Origin: SIG452 sp045540295
Lineage (GTDB): Bacteria > Bacillota > Clostridia > UMGS1840
Reading direction: 5' to 3'
Length of the DNA stretch: 64,000 nt
Assembly: GCA_045540295.1 (NCBI GenBank)
Contig: JAZQGY010000015.1
Coordinates: 1 to 64,000 of the forward strand
This document shows positions 43,081 to 51,772 of the stretch, piece after piece; the stretch's first letter is position 1, and every line of letters starts with the position of its first letter. The translations under genes were made by a program, and so were the position numbers. The notes under the pieces are model-generated. The model had not been told where the DNA came from, made no database searches, and saw nothing but the letters and a program-made list of their open reading frames with translations.

Positions 43081-44166
43081 ATGAAAAAAACAGCATTAAC
43101 TCTGGAAGGTACCAATGATATTTTATTTTCCGAGTGCCAGTTTAAACATCAGATAGAAGATAGTATCTTAGGATGTTTTAAGTCCTACGGCTATTTCCCC
43201 ATTGAAACGCCTTTAATGGAATATGACAGTGTTTTTTTTGGTAATTCTGATGCAGAAGGTCTGTACCGTCTGGTAGACAGAACCGGTGCAGTGGTATCCT
43301 TACGTCCTGATATGACCATGCCCATTGCCAGAGTGGCAGCAACCAAATTATACGATCAGCTTCCCATAAGAGCATCTTATTTAGGAAATGTGTACCGTTT
43401 TTTAGATCCTACCAAAGGTGGCAGACAGAATGAATTTACCCAGGCAGGGATTGAATTACTGGGAGAAAAAGGCACTTTTTATGATGCGGAAGTCATTGCC
43501 GCAACGGTGAATGCCCTCTTAGATGCAGGTGCTACTGATTTTATGGTGGAATTAGGAAACGTAAACTTCGTAAGAGGACTCTTATCCGAAAGTCAGCTTT
43601 GTGAGGAATTACAAGAAGAAATCAACGAACTGATGGTGAAAAAAGACATTTTGTCTATGGAAGAAGTGCTCCAAACTGTTACCTTAGATACCACCATCAA
43701 GGATATTATTCTAAAGCTTCCCACCTTATTCGGCGGAAAAGAAGTATTGGATGAAATGCTTTCAAAAAAACTTCCCGAACCCTCTAAGAAAGCCTTAACC
43801 GAGCTTTTGGAAATTTACACCTATCTTTCCTACTATGGTTACGAAAACTATATCACCTTCGATCTTGGAATGAATAAAAATATGGATTACTACACCGGTA
43901 TGATTTTTAAAATTTTTCATCAGGGTGTTGGATTTCCGGTAGCCGGCGGAGGACGGTATGACAAATTGATTTCCCGTTTCGGCAAAGAAATTCCTGCAAC
44001 CGGTTCTGCCATTTATATTAACCGTTTGACTGACGGTATGAGCCATGTTATTTCGCTTACGCCCCCAACAGCAGACGAACAGTTAACAGGTGATGACAAA
44101 AAAGCTTTAATTGAAAAAGCCAAAGAATTACGAAAAGCAGGCAAATCTGTCATCGTGAACGGATAG
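43081..44166 (+). CDS. hisZ: ATP phosphoribosyltransferase regulatory subunit HisZ
   Basis: A 361-residue class II synthetase-like protein related to HisRS: VSLRPDMTMPIARVAAT, YLGNVYRFLDPTKGGRQNEFTQAGIELLG, GGGRYDKLISRFG. It lacks the anticodon-binding domain of a true HisRS. HisZ partners the short HisG to give an active, histidine-inhibited first enzyme of histidine synthesis. AAAGGAG precedes the start; hisG follows after 14 bases. Confidence 0.92.
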   Translation: MKKTALTLEGTNDILFSECQFKHQIEDSILGCFKSYGYFPIETPLMEYDSVFFGNSDAEGLYRLVDRTGAVVSLRPDMTMPIARVAATKLYDQLPIRASYLGNVYRFLDPTKGGRQNEFTQAGIELLGEKGTFYDAEVIAATVNALLDAGATDFMVELGNVNFVRGLLSESQLCEELQEEINELMVKKDILSMEEVLQTVTLDTTIKDIILKLPTLFGGKEVLDEMLSKKLPEPSKKALTELLEIYTYLSYYGYENYITFDLGMNKNMDYYTGMIFKIFHQGVGFPVAGGGRYDKLISRFGKEIPATGSAIYINRLTDGMSHVISLTPPTADEQLTGDDKKALIEKAKELRKAGKSVIVNG

Positions 44167-44180
44167 GGGGTACAACGGAA

Positions 44181-44816
44181 ATGGAATATATCACAGTTGC
44201 ATTGGCAAAAGGCCGTTTGGGTGACTACGCTGCTGAAATTTTCGGCAAAGCAGGTTACGATATTTCCTGCTTGGAAGACAAAGGCAGAAAGTTGATTTTT
44301 ACTGATGAAGTGGGTAAAATCAAGTATATTCTGGTAAAAGCCTCCGATGTTCCATGCTATGTGGAATACGGTGCAGCCGACATCGGTGTGGTTGGAAAAG
44401 ACACTATTTTAGAAGAGGGAAGAAGCCTCTATGAAGTTTTGAATCTTAATTTCGGAAAGTGCAGAATGTGTGTCTGCGGACCTGAATCGGCAAGAGAGAA
44501 ACTCCAAAGCCGTGTGTCATCTTTAAAGGTTGCCACCAAATACCCCAATATTGCAAGAGCTTATTTTAAAGATGTGAAAAAGCAGTCTCCCGATATTATC
44601 AAATTAAACGGTTCTATTGAACTTGCTCCCATTGTGGGCTTATCTGATGTGATCGTGGATATTGTGGAATCCGGCAAAACTTTAGAAGAAAACGGACTGG
44701 GTGTGCTGGAGGAAGTATGTCAGCTGTCTGCACGTCTCATTGTGAATAAAGTCAGCATGAAAATGAAAAAACAAATTATGCCCATGATAGAAAAAGTGAA
44801 AGCGGTTATAGAATAA
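44181..44816 (+). CDS. hisG: ATP phosphoribosyltransferase, short form
   Basis: A 211-residue short HisG (the long form is about 290). Motifs: VALAKGRLGDYAAEIF, CYVEYGAADIGVVGKDTI, KVATKYPNIARAYF and ELAPIVGLSDVIVDIVESGKTL for the PRPP site. It condenses ATP and PRPP. It lacks the C-terminal regulatory domain, which HisZ replaces. hisH starts one base after its stop codon. Confidence 0.94.
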   Translation: MEYITVALAKGRLGDYAAEIFGKAGYDISCLEDKGRKLIFTDEVGKIKYILVKASDVPCYVEYGAADIGVVGKDTILEEGRSLYEVLNLNFGKCRMCVCGPESAREKLQSRVSSLKVATKYPNIARAYFKDVKKQSPDIIKLNGSIELAPIVGLSDVIVDIVESGKTLEENGLGVLEEVCQLSARLIVNKVSMKMKKQIMPMIEKVKAVIE

Positions 44817-44817
44817 T

Positions 44818-45417
44818 ATGATAGCAATTATTGATTACGGTGCAGGAAATCTGTTTGGGGTTTCCAATGCGCTAAAACAGTTTACCAAAGAAGTGGAAAT
44901 CACTTCCGACAAAGATACCATCCGTGCTGCCGACCATGTGATTTTGCCCGGTGTTGGAAGCTTTGACGATGCTATGGGAAGTATGAACCGCTCCGGTTTA
45001 ATTGAAACCGTTTATGAAGTGATTGATAAAAAAACTCCTTTTTTGGGAATCTGCGTGGGGCTTCAGATGTGCTTTGAGAAATCCGAGGAAGGGGTATTAC
45101 CCGGTCTTGGCATTTTCCCCGGTGAAATCAAAAAGTTTCCCGTGGATATCTGCAAAAAGGTACCTCAGATTGGCTGGAATCGGGTAACCACCAAGGAAAG
45201 TCCCTTGTTTTTGGACTTGCCTGATGACTACTTCTATTTTGTGCATAGTTATTATTTACAAGCCAAAAACCGTGATGAAGTGATTGCAACGGCAGAATAC
45301 GGTATTCCTTTTGACTGCGCTTATCAGAGAGATAACGTGTTTTTAACTCAGTTTCATCCCGAAAAAAGCGGCAAAACAGGGCTAAAGCTACTTGAAAATT
45401 TTTTAGCAGTGAAATAG
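44818..45417 (+). CDS. hisH: Imidazole glycerol phosphate synthase glutaminase subunit HisH
   Basis: A 199-residue class I glutamine amidotransferase. The triad is intact: GICVGLQ with the nucleophilic Cys and FHPEKSG with His and Glu. It delivers ammonia to HisF, which is not encoded here; the other his genes must be elsewhere. Its TAG stop overlaps the first bases of a repeat-bounded DUF559 element. It is a useful contrast to the CarA glutaminase of the same window, which has lost its triad. Confidence 0.93.
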   Translation: MIAIIDYGAGNLFGVSNALKQFTKEVEITSDKDTIRAADHVILPGVGSFDDAMGSMNRSGLIETVYEVIDKKTPFLGICVGLQMCFEKSEEGVLPGLGIFPGEIKKFPVDICKKVPQIGWNRVTTKESPLFLDLPDDYFYFVHSYYLQAKNRDEVIATAEYGIPFDCAYQRDNVFLTQFHPEKSGKTGLKLLENFLAVK

Positions 45418-45860
45418 CCTTCTCCTTTGAGGAGAAGGGGGACCGCTTGCGGTGGATGAGGTGTTTTGGAATGAATCCGTTTCAGAATCAAAAACTGACC
45501 GACAATGCCAAATCTTTACGAAAAGAAATGACGAAAGAAGAACGGCATTTATGGTATGATTTTTTAAAAACATTACCCGTTACTGTCCATCGGCAAAAAG
45601 TCATTGGAAGCTATATTGTGGATTTTTATATCGCATCTGCCAAATTAGTGATTGAACTGGACGGTTCCCAGCATTTTGAAGATGGACATCAACTACGGGA
45701 TATCAAAAGAGACGAATACCTGATGAAATTAGGGATTCGGGTACTTCGATATACTAATTTAGAAATTCAAAAAAACTTTCAAGGTGTTTGTTTGGATATT
45801 GGAAACCATTTAGACACCTCATCAGTCACTTCGTGACAGCTTCTCCTCAAGGAGAAGCCT
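45416..45860 (+). mobile_element. Hairpin-ended element carrying a DUF559 nuclease gene
   Basis: A 445-base unit. The left end has palindrome CTTCTCC/GGAGAAG, hairpin ACCGCTTGCGGT and GATGAGGTGT. The right end is the mirror image: ACACCTCATCAG, hairpin GTCACTTCGTGAC, palindrome CTTCTCC/GGAGAAG. A DUF559 endonuclease gene fills the space. Short copies without gene occur at 49069 and 63883. Flanks GAAAT and AAAAT give no firm target duplication. Confidence 0.75.
45471..45836 (+). CDS. DUF559 (Vsr-like PD-(D/E)XK) endonuclease-domain protein
   Basis: The start is the ATG 7 bases after GATGAGGTG, part of the element's left end, giving 121 residues. The DUF559 pattern is complete: TKEERHLWYDFLKTL, VIGSYIVDFYIASAKLVIELDGSQH with the catalytic Asp and Glu/Asp, DEYLMKLGIRVLRY. 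The last residues (TSSVTS) and the stop codon lie in the right repeat. The family resembles Vsr mismatch endonucleases; its biological role is undefined. Here it looks like the only gene of a small hairpin-ended element. Confidence 0.82.
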   Translation: MNPFQNQKLTDNAKSLRKEMTKEERHLWYDFLKTLPVTVHRQKVIGSYIVDFYIASAKLVIELDGSQHFEDGHQLRDIKRDEYLMKLGIRVLRYTNLEIQKNFQGVCLDIGNHLDTSSVTS

Positions 45861-45892
45861 AAAATATGACAGAAAGGAGGTTTTTTGCTATC

Positions 45893-46567
45893 ATGGAAAA
45901 AAAGATCGGATACGTCTTCAAAAATAAAGAACTGCTTCGTAACGCCTTAACCCGTCGTTCCTATGCAGTGGAGCATAATTTGGAAGAATATAATCAGCGG
46001 TTGGAATTTTTGGGAGATTCGGTATTGGGCTTAACAATTGCCGAGGAGCTTTACAAACTGCTTCCCGATGTGAAGGAAGGGGAGCTGACCAAATTAAAAG
46101 CATCTGTAGTTTGTGAAAAATCCTTGGCCATTGTGGCAAACTCTTTGGAAATTCCCCGTTATCTTCTGATTGGGAACGGAGAAAGACTCCTGGGCATTCA
46201 AAATTTAGATTCCACCACCTCAGATACGTTGGAAGCCATTTTTGGTGCCGTGTTTTTAGACAGCGATTTCGTTACCGCCAAGAAAGTAGTGCTTCGTCTG
46301 ATGCGTGACGCGGTGGCAGACACGGTAAAAAACCGAAACATGTTGGATTCCAAGTCTAAATTACAGGAACTGGTGCAAAAGGAATCCAAAGTGGATTTAG
46401 TGTATGAACTGGTGAAATCCGAAGGGCCTGATCACGATAAGCATTTTGTTTCCCAAGTGTCTCATATGGGAAAAGTGCTGGGCGTGGGTGAAGGCAAAAC
46501 CAAAAAAGAGGCAGAAAAACAAGCTGCCCGAAAAGCTATTGAAACTTACTACCCCAATGAAGTATAG
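45893..46567 (+). CDS. rnc: Ribonuclease III
   Basis: Start at MEKKIGYVFKNKELL, with AAAGGAGG about 12 bases upstream; 224 residues. The catalytic signature QRLEFLGDSVLGL and SDTLEAIFGAVFLDS provide the acidic Mg2+ ligands. The C-terminal double-stranded RNA-binding domain covers SKLQELVQKES to KKEAEKQAARKAIETY. It processes rRNA and mRNA. acpP and smc, frequent neighbours, are not adjacent. Confidence 0.95.
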   Translation: MEKKIGYVFKNKELLRNALTRRSYAVEHNLEEYNQRLEFLGDSVLGLTIAEELYKLLPDVKEGELTKLKASVVCEKSLAIVANSLEIPRYLLIGNGERLLGIQNLDSTTSDTLEAIFGAVFLDSDFVTAKKVVLRLMRDAVADTVKNRNMLDSKSKLQELVQKESKVDLVYELVKSEGPDHDKHFVSQVSHMGKVLGVGEGKTKKEAEKQAARKAIETYYPNEV

Positions 46568-46625
46568 TTTTTTCATTTTTTAACAGAACAGAAACAGACT
46601 ACCCTAAAGAAAGGAATACCAAAAT

Positions 46626-47810
46626 ATGCAGTATCACATTTCTGACAATATGAAAACCATGCAGGGTTCTGCCATCCGTGAAATGTTTAAAACCATGGCA
46701 AAACCCGGCATTATCTCTTTTGCGGGAGGAAATCCCTCTCCTTTGACATTCCCTGTGGATGAAATTAAAGAAATCGCAGAGAGAGTACTTACCGAAATGC
46801 CTTCTTTATGCTTGCAGTACGGCATCACCGAAGGCTACACTCCCTTAATTGAGCAGGTGGAAGCCCGCTTAAAAAAACAGGGTATTTATCGGGAAGGATG
46901 TAACACGATTATTACCACCGGCGGTCAGCAGGGATTGGATCTGGCAGTAAAAAGCATCCTAAATCCCGGTGACACCATTATTGTGGAAGAACCCAGCTTT
47001 ATCGGTGCGTTAAACTCTTTTCGTACCTACGGTGCCGTGTTAAAGGGCGTTCCCGTGGCAGAAGACGGTATGGATATGGAAAAACTGGAAGAAATTTTAA
47101 AAAGTGATGACCGTGTTCGCATCATTTATGTGATTCCCACTTTCCAGAATCCCACCGGCATTACCATGAGTTTAGAAAAAAGAAAGAAACTGCTTTCCTT
47201 AGCTTATCAGTACAATGTGGTGATTTTTGAAGATAACCCCTACGGCGAACTTCGTTTTAAAGGGGAAAACGTGCCCACCTTAAAATCTATGGACGAAGAA
47301 AATGCGGTGATGTATTTTGGGTCCTTCTCCAAAATTTTAGCACCGGGCCTTCGTTTGGGCTTTACCCACGGGATTCCTCAGATTATGGAAAAAATGGTGG
47401 TGGCAAAGCAGGTAAACGACGTGCATACCAACCTGTTAACTCAGGTCATCGCCTCCGAATGGCTGAAAACCTGCGACATTGATACCCACATTCAGAAAGC
47501 AAGAGAGCTTTACGGTCATCAGTGCGACTTAATGCTCTCCGAAATGGACAAACATTTCCCCAAAGAAGTTACCTATACCCGTCCCGAAGGCGGACTTTTC
47601 ATCTGGTGCACCTTACCCCAAGGAATGGATGCGGCAGGTATTGTGAAAAAAGGGGTGGAAAAGAATGTTGCCTTTGTGCCCGGTTCCAACTTTATGACCG
47701 ATATGACAAAACCCTGTAACTGCTTCCGCTTAAACTATTCCACTATGACCGACGACAAAATTGTGGAAGGTATCGGCATCTTAGCAGACGTGCTGAAAGA
47801 AAATTTGTAA
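46626..47810 (+). CDS. PLP-dependent class I aminotransferase (2-aminoadipate/MocR-like)
   Basis: A 394-residue fold type I aminotransferase. FAGGNPSPLTFP, ITTGGQQGLDLAVKSILNPGDTIIVEEPSF, YVIPTFQNPTGITMS and the PLP lysine in YFGSFSKILAPGLRLGF. The set resembles LysN/AadR-like or aromatic transaminases; the substrate cannot be fixed. It has no wHTH domain and is not a MocR regulator. A sense-oriented repeat starts 4 bases after the stop. Confidence 0.85.
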   Translation: MQYHISDNMKTMQGSAIREMFKTMAKPGIISFAGGNPSPLTFPVDEIKEIAERVLTEMPSLCLQYGITEGYTPLIEQVEARLKKQGIYREGCNTIITTGGQQGLDLAVKSILNPGDTIIVEEPSFIGALNSFRTYGAVLKGVPVAEDGMDMEKLEEILKSDDRVRIIYVIPTFQNPTGITMSLEKRKKLLSLAYQYNVVIFEDNPYGELRFKGENVPTLKSMDEENAVMYFGSFSKILAPGLRLGFTHGIPQIMEKMVVAKQVNDVHTNLLTQVIASEWLKTCDIDTHIQKARELYGHQCDLMLSEMDKHFPKEVTYTRPEGGLFIWCTLPQGMDAAGIVKKGVEKNVAFVPGSNFMTDMTKPCNCFRLNYSTMTDDKIVEGIGILADVLKENL

Positions 47811-47814
47811 TTTG

Positions 47815-47922
47815 CGGTTTGATAAATGGCGCATAATTCGTTAATCTCACCGCTCGCAGTACACACAAGTACAGCTTCGGGTTCGATTAGCAAATTCTGC
47901 ATCCATTTCCCTTCACCTTAGG
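47815..47922 (+). repeat. Post-stop palindromic repeat, copy 3
   Basis: GATAAATGGCGCATAA left arm and TTCTGCATCCATTT right arm. Inner arm AATTCGTTAATC (47835-47846) pairs with GATTAGCAAATT (47885-47896), 11 of 12 positions, although copy 4 uses a different pair. Inner loop GTACACACAAGTAC. Confidence 0.8.
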
Positions 47923-48037
47923 TTGGTGGATTGGAAATGCGGTGGATGAGGTGTTTTGTGCCCTTTTTCTGCGCCTTAGAGGTGGCATCACCAAATTATA
48001 ATTTTGATTATCCTAACAGAGACGAGGAGCAAAGAAA

Positions 48038-49045
48038 ATGGAAAATGTAGAACGAAAAAAACGTATCTTTTCGGGCATTCAGCCCTCCGGACATATCACC
48101 ATCGGAAACTACATCGGCGCCTTAAAAAACTGGGTAAAATTGCAGGACGAATATGACTGCGCATACTGTGTTGTGGATATGCACGCTATCACCGTCCGTC
48201 AGACACCGGCAGACCTCCGGAAGCGTTGTTTAGACTTTTTAACCCAGTATATTGCCTGCGGATTGGACCCGGAAAAAAATATTATGTTTATGCAGTCCCA
48301 TAACCCGGCACACGCAGAACTGGCTTGGGTTCTGATGTGTAATTCCTATATGGGCGAGCTGTCCCGTATGACCCAGTTTAAAGACAAAACCAAAAATAAG
48401 CAGAATGAATCCATCGGCGCAGGACTCTTCACCTATCCTGTGTTAATGGCAGCAGATATTCTTTTATACGGAACCGATTTGGTGCCTGTTGGCATTGACC
48501 AGATGCAGCATCTGGAGTTAGCAAGAGACTTGGCAATCCGTTTTAACAATGTGTATGGCGAAACCTTCACCGTGCCGGAAGGATATTTGTCCAAAACCGG
48601 TGCCAAAATTATGAGCCTGCAGGAACCCACCAAGAAAATGTCCAAGTCTGACGAAAACCCCAAAGCCTATATCACTGTGACAGATGATCCTGATGCGATT
48701 ACCAAAAAAATCAAGTCTGCGGTGACCGACAGCGATATGAAAATCTGCCGTGGGGAAGGCAAAGAAGGTATCGAAAACTTAATGAGCATTATGGGTGCCA
48801 TCACCGGTAAGTCTTTCCAGGAAATCGAAGCCGAATACCAGGGTAAAAATTACGGTATTTTTAAATCCGATGTGGCAGAATGTGTGGTGGAAGAATTACG
48901 CCCCGTCAGAGAAAAATATTTGCAATTACAGGGCGATAAGGCATATTTGGAACAGATTTATAAATCCGGTGCCGAAAAGGCGTGCTTGGCTTCCCGCAAA
49001 ATTTTAAGAAAAGTGTATAAAAAAATCGGGTTTATCGAACGGTAG
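48038..49045 (+). CDS. trpS: Tryptophanyl-tRNA synthetase
   Basis: A 335-residue class I synthetase with HIGH-like PSGHITIGN (about 17) and KMSKS as KKMSKSDENPKAY. It charges tRNA-Trp. The gene has the GAGACGAGGAG leader seen in another form before holB and dnaN. No T-box motif is recognisable in the 227 bases before it. Confidence 0.95.
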   Translation: MENVERKKRIFSGIQPSGHITIGNYIGALKNWVKLQDEYDCAYCVVDMHAITVRQTPADLRKRCLDFLTQYIACGLDPEKNIMFMQSHNPAHAELAWVLMCNSYMGELSRMTQFKDKTKNKQNESIGAGLFTYPVLMAADILLYGTDLVPVGIDQMQHLELARDLAIRFNNVYGETFTVPEGYLSKTGAKIMSLQEPTKKMSKSDENPKAYITVTDDPDAITKKIKSAVTDSDMKICRGEGKEGIENLMSIMGAITGKSFQEIEAEYQGKNYGIFKSDVAECVVEELRPVREKYLQLQGDKAYLEQIYKSGAEKACLASRKILRKVYKKIGFIER

Positions 49046-49068
49046 AGCGGATATCAAAAGAAAAGCAA

Positions 49069-49210
49069 AGCCTTCTCCTTTGAAGAGAAGGGGGACCGCT
49101 TGCGGTATTCCAACTTAGATATGAAAAGAAATTTTAATGGTGTCTGTCAGCATATTTTATTAGACACCTCATCAGTCACTTCGTGACAGCTTCCCGAAAA
49201 GCGGGAAGAC
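49069..49210. repeat. Hairpin-ended element, gene-free copy
   Basis: The same ends as the DUF559 element: AGCCTTCTCC..GGGACCGCTTGCGGT on the left, ACACCTCATCAGTCACTTCGTGACAGCTTC on the right is split by the hairpin, with about 60 bases of non-coding filler. It lies between trpS and the epimerase-fold gene. Confidence 0.75.
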
Positions 49211-49249
49211 TTTCTCAGAAAATTAAATTCCAAAAAAGGAGTGTTTTTT

Positions 49250-50239
49250 ATGAACAAGTATATCGGACATCCTGGCCAGTTGGGTGGCGTGGAAGAAGTT
49301 ACCTTAGCAAAAGGAAAAGGCAAGGGTATGAATCTTCTGCAGATTAAAAATACCAAAGGAGTGGACATCACTTTGGTGTGTGACAGATGTATGGACATTT
49401 CCCGTCTGTCTTATAAAGGGGTAAACTTAGGTTGGTTCTCCCCTGCAGGCTATGTGTCTCCTGCTTTGTATGACGATGCCAAAGGCAGAGGATTCTTGCA
49501 GAACTTTACTGCCGGCTTTATGACCACCTGTGGCTTAACTGCAGTTGGCGGTTCCTGCATGGACGACGGAGAAAGCACCCCCATGCACGGCTTAATCAGC
49601 AATATCCCTTGCGATAGCTACAACTACTGGGAAACCGAAGACGAAATCATTGTGGAAGCGGTTGCTACCGAAGCATCCTTATTTGCCTGCCACACCCAGA
49701 TGAAACGTACTTATAAAATTTCCAAAACCGAAGACAAGGTAACCCTGTCTGACACCATTACCAACATTGGCAACAAAACCGCACCCAGCCAGGTGCTCTA
49801 TCATATCAATTTAGGATACCCCCTGCTTTCCGAAAATGCAAAAGTGATGATTCCCGAAATCTCCAGCAAACCCACCGCTGATGCATTTATTCCCAAATAC
49901 GATCAGCGAAAGGTGATGGAAAAACCTCAGGCAGGTTTTTCGGAAGAATGCTATGTGTATGATGTGGCGGAAACTGACGGCAAAGCAAAAATCGGTATTT
50001 ACAATCCTGATGTGAACGCAGGCTTTACCATGACCATGTCCAAAGAAACGCTCCCCTTCTTAACCGAATGGAAAATGATGGGTGAATACGAATACGTGCT
50101 GGGATTAGAACCCGGTAACGCTTGGCCCTGCGGCAGAAAAACCATGAGAGAAAACGGAGAATTAAAATTCTTAGAACCCGGCGAATCCATTACCACCGAG
50201 ATTGTGTTGGAATTTACCGACAAAGACTTCGACCTCTAA
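49250..50239 (+). CDS. DUF4432 aldose-1-epimerase-like protein
   Basis: Start at ATG of MNKYIGHPGQLGGVEE, 6 bases after AAGGAGTG; 329 residues. It has the galactose-mutarotase supersandwich in the DUF4432 form: LVCDRCMDISRLSYKGVNLGWFSPAGYVSP, HGLISNIPC, YHINLGYPLL and an ending EPGESITTEI. Members are thought to act on sugars or sugar phosphates; the substrate is unknown. Confidence 0.82.
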   Translation: MNKYIGHPGQLGGVEEVTLAKGKGKGMNLLQIKNTKGVDITLVCDRCMDISRLSYKGVNLGWFSPAGYVSPALYDDAKGRGFLQNFTAGFMTTCGLTAVGGSCMDDGESTPMHGLISNIPCDSYNYWETEDEIIVEAVATEASLFACHTQMKRTYKISKTEDKVTLSDTITNIGNKTAPSQVLYHINLGYPLLSENAKVMIPEISSKPTADAFIPKYDQRKVMEKPQAGFSEECYVYDVAETDGKAKIGIYNPDVNAGFTMTMSKETLPFLTEWKMMGEYEYVLGLEPGNAWPCGRKTMRENGELKFLEPGESITTEIVLEFTDKDFDL

Positions 50240-50241
50240 GA

Positions 50242-50360
50242 CGGCTTGATAAATGGCGCATAATGAATGAACCTCACCGCTCGCCGTACACGCGGTACGG
50301 CTTCGGGTAACCACCTTCGGTGTTCGGTTTCTTCATTCTGCATCCATTTCTCTTCGCCTT
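50242..50360 (+). repeat. Post-stop palindromic repeat, copy 4
   Basis: Starts 3 bases after the preceding stop with CGGCTTGATAAATGGCGCAT. Inner arm AATGAATGAACC (50262-50273) pairs with GGTTTCTTCATT (50326-50337). GCCGTAC/GTACGGC inner hairpin; right arm ATTCTGCATCCATTTC. Confidence 0.82.
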
Positions 50361-50394
50361 GGATAGAGGTTTGGAAAAGAAATATGGAGACCGC

Positions 50395-50428
50395 AAAAGG
50401 CATGGATTTTATTCCATGTCTTTTTGTT
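50395..50428 (+). terminator. Terminator after repeat copy 4
   Basis: AAGGCATGGA and TCCATGTCTT stem with T run; similar in sequence to the hairpin after copy 1. Confidence 0.7.
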
Positions 50429-50464
50429 TAAGGTGAAAATTTGTTGACACAAATTTTAATGATA

Positions 50465-50603
50465 ATGCCTTTTGCTATCCGCAAACCTCACCTCTCAGCG
50501 TACCAATGTACGCTTTCGGGTAACCCCTATCGGGTTCGGTTGATTGATTCTGCGTCCTTTTCCTGCACCTTAGGTGGTGGCGGCTTGATAAATGGCGTAC
50601 AAT
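50465..50603 (+). repeat. Post-stop palindromic repeat, copies 5 and 6 (second is a fragment)
   Basis: Copy 5 (50465-50573) has AGCGTAC/GTACGCT, TTCGGGTAACCCC and ATTCTGCGTCC. Copy 6 is only its left arm, GGCTTGATAAATGGCGTAC (50582-50603), interrupted by the inverted-repeat element that follows. Confidence 0.7.
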
Positions 50604-50620
50604 CTTTCGCAACAAAACAA

Positions 50621-50798
50621 ACGGGGCGACACACAGGTCACCCCCTACATACCTCGCCCTTTGGGAGAGGTGGCACCGAAGGTGACGGAGAGGGCGTGCG
50701 CCTTAAAATACGGCATAAAAAAAGACGAAATTCGAAAACGGATTTCGTCTTTTTTGTTTGCGTAGAGCTTGTAGGGAACGACCTGTGTGTCGTTCCGT
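50621..50798. mobile_element. MITE-like unit with 29-bp inverted ends
   Basis: The left end ACGGGGCGACACACAGGTCA and the right end (reverse complement ACGGAACGACACACAGGTCG) are imperfect inverted repeats of 29 bases. Inside are a half palindromic element (CTCGCCCTTTGGGAGAG, GGCACCGAAGGTGAC) and a terminator. It has no coding capacity and interrupts repeat copy 6. Confidence 0.6.
50717..50756. terminator. Bidirectional terminator
   Basis: AAAAAAGACGAAAT and ATTTCGTCTTTTTT form a long stem inside the inverted-repeat unit. Confidence 0.8.
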
Positions 50799-50815
50799 TT
50801 TTTCTCGCCATTTAT

Positions 50816-51475
50816 CTATCCTTTAAATCTTGCCACCAATTTCTGAATGGGGTACCCCATCCCCGAAAACCGTGTTTCATACTCGGTCATAATATTGCCT
50901 TCGGGATACTCATTATGCAAATCAAAGGTTAAAAGAAGCCACTCCATGCCGTATTCCTTGGTTTCTAACAGAGAAAAACGGAACAGACGCACATTGTCTG
51001 TTTTAAAGTGAAGCTCCCCGCCGTTTGCCAACACGGTTTCGTATTTCTTCAAAAACAGTTTATGGGTTAAGCGTTTTCTTCTGTGGCGACCTTTGGGCCA
51101 GGGGTCGGAAAAGTTTAAGTAGATCCGAGCAATGCTTCCCGGCGCAAACATACTATCTAACAGGTTCGCATCCAGGTTGGCAAAACGAAGATTCAAAAGA
51201 CCCTCTGCTTTGGTTGCCGCAATGGCAATCACATCTGCACATTTTTCAAATGCAATATAGTTAATATTGGGGTTTTGTTTTGCCAACGTGGTGATAAAAT
51301 CACCCTTTCCCGCTCCGATTTCAATATGTACGGGATTGCTGTTTCCAAAAATTTTTTGGCAGTCAATAAAGTCTGCTTTCGCATCGGCATTCTGTTCAAT
51401 ATCGGAAAAGTCCAGGAAAAAATCCTTATAAAATTCCAAACGCTTGGGCGTGTTCTTCTTTTTTCGTAATCGCAT
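50816..51475 (-). CDS. trmB: tRNA (guanine-46-N7)-methyltransferase
   Basis: Start at MRLRKKKNTPKRLEFYKDFF, with AAAAGGA upstream; 219 residues. SAM motif IEIGAGKGDFI and the family signature FSDPWPKGRHRRKRL are present. It methylates G46 of tRNA. The stop codon on the minus strand is followed at once by GATAAATGGCG, the left arm of the post-stop repeat family. Confidence 0.93.
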   Translation of the reverse strand: MRLRKKKNTPKRLEFYKDFFLDFSDIEQNADAKADFIDCQKIFGNSNPVHIEIGAGKGDFITTLAKQNPNINYIAFEKCADVIAIAATKAEGLLNLRFANLDANLLDSMFAPGSIARIYLNFSDPWPKGRHRRKRLTHKLFLKKYETVLANGGELHFKTDNVRLFRFSLLETKEYGMEWLLLTFDLHNEYPEGNIMTEYETRFSGMGYPIQKLVARFKG

Positions 51476-51551
51476 ACTAAAAAATTCCTTTTCTGTTAAG
51501 ATGCAAAGCTCTCCCCGACCAGAAGCTGATGAGGGATTTTGCACTGATGTT

Positions 51552-51702
51552 TTCATGAATTGTTGCATCGGCAACATGATTTAAATTGCCTTTTCATGCA
51601 CTTTTTTGCAATTCATAAGCCGTAAGGCATTCTTCATGAAATCTTTGATTTCAATTCATGCCGAAGGCAATTCATTGATTTCATCCTTAATGAAATCATT
51701 CT
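51552..51702. repeat. Cluster of small palindromes upstream of trmB
   Basis: It contains GAATTGTTGC/GCAACA, GCCGTAAGGC, TGAAATC/GATTTCA, GCCGAAGGC and GATTTCAT/ATGAAATC, with AATTCAT repeated between them. No coding potential. The strings suggest a dispersed palindromic element. Confidence 0.6.
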
Positions 51703-51772
51703 ATCATATGAAATAAAAAAATACAAGTAATTCTCCCAAAAAAGTCGTGTCTTGTTTTGTTACCGTTTCTTT

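Noticed and set aside
43081..44166. Histidyl-tRNA synthetase
   Set aside because: The protein lacks the anticodon-binding domain and sits before short-form hisG, which fits HisZ.
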